This document shows, piece after piece, positions 10,670-12,758 of a DNA stretch of 12,758 nt; positions within the stretch are counted from its first letter, which is position 1; the number at the start of each line of letters is the position of its first letter. The notes beneath the pieces are model-generated. The model had not been told where the DNA came from, did no database searches, and saw nothing but the letters and a program-made list of their open reading frames with translations. Source of the DNA: Rhodobacteraceae bacterium UBA996 (GTDB lineage Bacteria; Pseudomonadota; Alphaproteobacteria; Rhodobacterales; Rhodobacteraceae); assembly GCA_002291955.1 (NCBI GenBank), contig DBBA01000314.1, forward strand, positions 1-12,758, given 5' to 3'. A program made the position numbers and the translations under genes.

Positions 10670-11443
10670 ATGGTCGAACTGTCCGAACGCCAGGTGGCCA
10701 TCCTGTCCGCGCTGCGCCGTGACGGCACCCAGTCGGTCGAGGCGCTGGCGCGCACGATGGCCGTGTCGGGCCAGACGATGCGGCGCGACCTCGACACGCT
10801 CAGCCAGCGCGGGCTGGTGCGCCGGGTGCACGGGGGCGCGGCGCTGGCCGAAGGGGCGGGCGCGCTCAGCCACCAGGAGCGCACCCATATCGCCGCGGCG
10901 GCCAAGGCGGCGATCGGGCGGCTGGCGGCGGATGCGATCCCGAACGGCTGTTCGGTCAGCCTGAACGTGGGCACCACGACCGAACAGGTGGCCCAGGCGC
11001 TGCGCGGGCACACCAACCTGATGGTGCTGACGAACAACGTGAACATCGTGGGGATCCTCGCCGGCACGCCGTCGAAGGAACTGATCCTCGCGGGCGGCTA
11101 CTATCGCCAGTCGGATGGCGCCATCGTGGGCGAGGCGGCGGTGGATTTCGTGTCGAACTACAAGGTCGATGTGGCCGTGATCGGCTGTTCCGCGCTGGAC
11201 GAGGACGGGGCGGTGCTGGATTTCGACCCGCGCGAGGTGTCGGTGGCCCGCGCGATCCTGCGTAACGCCCGGCGCAAGGTGCTGGTGGCGGATGCGTCGA
11301 AGTTCGACCGCACCGCCTCGGCGCGCATCTGCGACATCGGCGAGATCGACCTGTTCCTGACCGACCAGCCGCCGCGGCCCCGCTTTGCCGCCGTCGCCCA
11401 GGCCCGCGGGACCGAGGTCCGCTGGCCCGGCAAGGGCGCCTGA
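10670..11443 (+). CDS. glpR: DeoR-family transcriptional repressor, GlpR-like
   Basis: A 257-residue DeoR-family regulator. The N-terminal winged helix covers about 5-56, with VEALARTMAVSGQTMRRDLD (23-42) and GLVRRVHGGA (48-57), both hallmarks of the family. The C-terminal sugar-phosphate-sensing domain shows NVGTTTEQVA (99-108), LTNNVNI (120-126), LILAGGYYR (138-146), DVAVIGCSALD (167-177) and LVADASKFDR (205-214). The ATG at 10670 has only a weak ribosome-binding site (GAAAG-like), but there is no better in-frame start. It is transcribed divergently from the transporter operon, the classical arrangement of a local repressor. Glycerol 3-phosphate would be the effector if it is a true GlpR; this is inferred. 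It ends 8 bases from the convergent araD stop. Confidence 0.9.
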   Translation: MVELSERQVAILSALRRDGTQSVEALARTMAVSGQTMRRDLDTLSQRGLVRRVHGGAALAEGAGALSHQERTHIAAAAKAAIGRLAADAIPNGCSVSLNVGTTTEQVAQALRGHTNLMVLTNNVNIVGILAGTPSKELILAGGYYRQSDGAIVGEAAVDFVSNYKVDVAVIGCSALDEDGAVLDFDPREVSVARAILRNARRKVLVADASKFDRTASARICDIGEIDLFLTDQPPRPRFAAVAQARGTEVRWPGKGA

Positions 11444-11455
11444 CCCCCGGGTCAG
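11440..11455. terminator. Palindrome containing both stop codons of glpR and araD
   Basis: CTGACCC (11440-11446) and GGGTCAG (11449-11455) form a 7-bp inverted repeat around CC. The left arm contains the glpR stop (11441-11443) and the right arm the araD stop read on the other strand (11452-11454). The two-base centre is too tight for a hairpin without opening a base pair, and no T-run follows on either side. A role as bidirectional terminator is possible but weakly supported. Confidence 0.3.
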
Positions 11456-12363
11456 CGGCCCCAGCGCAGGACCAGCGGATCGAGCGGGCGCAGAAGGTCC
11501 AGCAGCATGGCCCGCGTGGCGGGATGCAGCGGCGCGATGGGGTGGCGGCAGGTGTCCGAAGCGACCACCCCGCCCGCCACCATCGCGGCCTTGGCCGACC
11601 GGAACCCGCACTGGCGGTTTTCGTGGTTCACCGCGGGCAGGATGCGGGCATAGGCTGCCGTCGCCCCCGCCCGGTCGCCCGCGGCCCAGGCGGTCAGCAC
11701 CGGCTTGATCTGGTCGGGGATCATGGCACTGGTCATCGTCCCCGTGGCGCCCGCGTCCAGATCGGCCAGCAGGGTGATCGCCTCCTCGCCGTCGAAGGGA
11801 CCTTGGATCGCCGCGCCGCCCTGGTCGATCAGCGCGCGCAGCTTGGCCGCTGCCCCCGCGCATTCGATCTTGAACAGCTTCACCATCGGGATCTCGCGCG
11901 CCATCCGCACCAGCAGCGGCACGGGCAGGTCCACGCCGGACAGGGGCGCGTCCTGCACCATGATCGGCAGGCCGACCTCGCCCACGCGGGCGAACTGTTC
12001 ATACGTCTGGTCGGGCGTGCCGCGCATCAGCGCCCCGTGATAGGGCGGCATCATCATCAGCATCGCGGCACCGTGGTCCCGCGCATGGCGCGCACGGGCC
12101 ACCGCGATGTCGGTGGCAAAGTGGCTGACGGTGACGATGACGGGGATGCGCCCCGCCATGTGCGCGAGCGACAGCTCGGTCAGCTGCCGCCGCTCCTCGT
12201 CCGTCAGCAGGAACTGCTCCGAGAAGTTGGCCAGGATGCAGATGCCGTCGCAGCCCTGATCCACCATCAGGTCGATGACGCGGCGCATGCCGTCGTAGTC
12301 CACCGTGCCATCGGCGTGGAACGGCGTGGGGGCGACGGGCCAGATGCCGGAATAGGCGGCCAT
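11452..12363 (-). CDS. araD: L-2-keto-3-deoxyarabonate dehydratase (DHDPS/DapA superfamily)
   Basis: A 303-residue TIM-barrel enzyme that dehydrates L-2-keto-3-deoxyarabonate to alpha-ketoglutarate semialdehyde in the non-phosphorylative L-arabinose pathway. It matches, from memory, the Azospirillum enzyme over distinctive stretches: CILANFSEQF (42-51), PVIVTVSHFAT (74-84), MMMPPYHGA (103-111), IMVQDAP (134-140), NHENRQ (246-251) and the end LDPLVLRW. The Schiff-base lysine is probably K165 (LFKIE). Compared with true dihydrodipicolinate synthase, the catalytic tyrosine (YNxP) is replaced by Q137 and the paired threonines by N46-F47, so lysine biosynthesis is excluded. The ATG at 12363 overlaps the stop of the upstream dehydratase gene by one base (TGATG at 12361-12365). 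This araD is unrelated to E. coli ribulose-phosphate epimerase AraD. A closely related pentonate substrate cannot be excluded. Confidence 0.87.
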   Translation of the reverse strand: MAAYSGIWPVAPTPFHADGTVDYDGMRRVIDLMVDQGCDGICILANFSEQFLLTDEERRQLTELSLAHMAGRIPVIVTVSHFATDIAVARARHARDHGAAMLMMMPPYHGALMRGTPDQTYEQFARVGEVGLPIMVQDAPLSGVDLPVPLLVRMAREIPMVKLFKIECAGAAAKLRALIDQGGAAIQGPFDGEEAITLLADLDAGATGTMTSAMIPDQIKPVLTAWAAGDRAGATAAYARILPAVNHENRQCGFRSAKAAMVAGGVVASDTCRHPIAPLHPATRAMLLDLLRPLDPLVLRWGR

Positions 12364-12758
12364 CAGTGGCTTTCCCGCGCGACCGCGTTGCCCCGGCAAC
12401 CGACCAGGAAATCCATGTCTGCCCCGGTGTCGGCGCCCTGCACATGGTCGTGGTAAAGCTGCGCGTAGCCGCCATTCGGGCGCGGCACGGGCGGGGTCCA
12501 TGCGGCCAGCCGCGCGGCGATCTCGGCCTCGGGCACGTCGAGGTGCAGGCGACGGGCGGCCACGTCCAACTCGATCATGTCGCCCGACCGCACGACGGCC
12601 AAGGGGCCACCGCGCGCGGCCTCGGGTGCGGCGTGGAGCACCACCGTGCCATAGGCGGTGCCCGACATGCGCGCGTCGGAGATTCGCACCATGTCTGTGA
12701 TCCCCTTGCGCAGGACCTTGGGCGGCAGGCCCATGTTGCCGACCTCGGCCATGCCGGG
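12363..12758 (-). CDS. araC: IlvD/EDD-family sugar-acid dehydratase, C-terminal part, probably L-arabonate dehydratase
   Basis: Only the last 131 residues lie in the window; the frame runs open through the window edge (codons G and P precede the methionine at 12752), so this is the 3' end of a gene of about 570-600 codons. The visible part is the C-terminal swivel domain of the family: PGMAEVGNM, MVRISDARMSGTAYG and VVLHAAPEAARGGPLA. The serine in MSGT (codon 12663-12665) corresponds to the serine proposed as catalytic base in L-arabinonate dehydratase. The Fe-S cluster cysteines are outside. Coupling to araD, the next step of the pathway, favours L-arabonate as substrate; D-xylonate or D-fuconate dehydratase are alternatives in the same family. 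This is not the E. coli AraC regulator. Confidence 0.82.
   Translation of the reverse strand, partial: PGMAEVGNMGLPPKVLRKGITDMVRISDARMSGTAYGTVVLHAAPEAARGGPLAVVRSGDMIELDVAARRLHLDVPEAEIAARLAAWTPPVPRPNGGYAQLYHDHVQGADTGADMDFLVGCRGNAVARESH

Noticed and set aside
11452..12363. dapA (4-hydroxy-tetrahydrodipicolinate synthase)
   Set aside because: The YNxP tyrosine and paired threonines are absent, the ANFSEQ and NHENRQ motifs point to L-2-keto-3-deoxyarabonate dehydratase, and the gene is coupled to a sugar-acid dehydratase.
11524..12456. Plus-strand open frame of 310 codons opposite araD
   Set aside because: Shadow frame of a well-recognised dehydratase; composition is atypical of a real protein.

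Overview
The window is about 12.8 kb of GC-rich, gene-dense DNA. Protein style (IolD/IolB, an Azospirillum-type AraC/AraD pair, a rhizobial-type glycerol ABC transporter) and the strong GC bias suggest an alphaproteobacterium, most likely Rhodobacteraceae-like. That assignment is an inference from family resemblance; no rRNA or other taxonomic marker is present. I see no tRNA, CRISPR array, transposase or phage gene.

Layout, left to right. (1) Positions 1-3362, + strand: the end of a myo-inositol catabolic operon. It holds the 3'-truncated-window copy of iolD (its 5' end lies outside), then an Fe(II)/2-oxoglutarate oxygenase of the phytanoyl-CoA dioxygenase (PhyH) family that overlaps iolD by 4 bases, then iolB. 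(2) Positions 3452-4468, + strand: a LacI-family regulator, probably the local inositol regulator. (3) Positions 4475-10527, - strand: a tightly coupled six-gene ABC importer operon. In transcription order it encodes a large periplasmic binding protein, two different ATPases, two permeases and a small DUF2160-type membrane protein. This matches the glycerol transporter GlpV-S-T-P-Q-U described in Rhizobium leguminosarum. (4) Positions 10670-11443, + strand: a divergent DeoR-family repressor (GlpR-like), separated from the transporter by a 142-bp control region. (5) Positions 11452-12758, - strand: araD (L-2-keto-3-deoxyarabonate dehydratase) and the C-terminal end of an IlvD/EDD-family sugar-acid dehydratase (probably araC, L-arabonate dehydratase). 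These are two consecutive steps of the non-phosphorylative L-arabinose pathway.

The region is therefore a polyol and sugar-acid utilisation cluster: inositol breakdown, polyol (probably glycerol) uptake and pentonate dehydration. Both convergent gene pairs are separated by only 6-8 bases, and at each one a short palindrome overlaps a stop codon.

Two observations stand out. First, the two ATPases of the importer are asymmetric. One (GlpS) lacks the H-loop histidine and the other (GlpT) lacks the LSGGQ signature. In a head-to-tail dimer both defects fall in the same ATP site, leaving one consensus site and one degenerate site. Second, an uncharacterised PhyH-type oxygenase with an apparently intact iron-binding triad is translationally coupled to iolD, in the slot where iolE often sits, which suggests an undescribed oxidative step in inositol or inositol-derivative metabolism.
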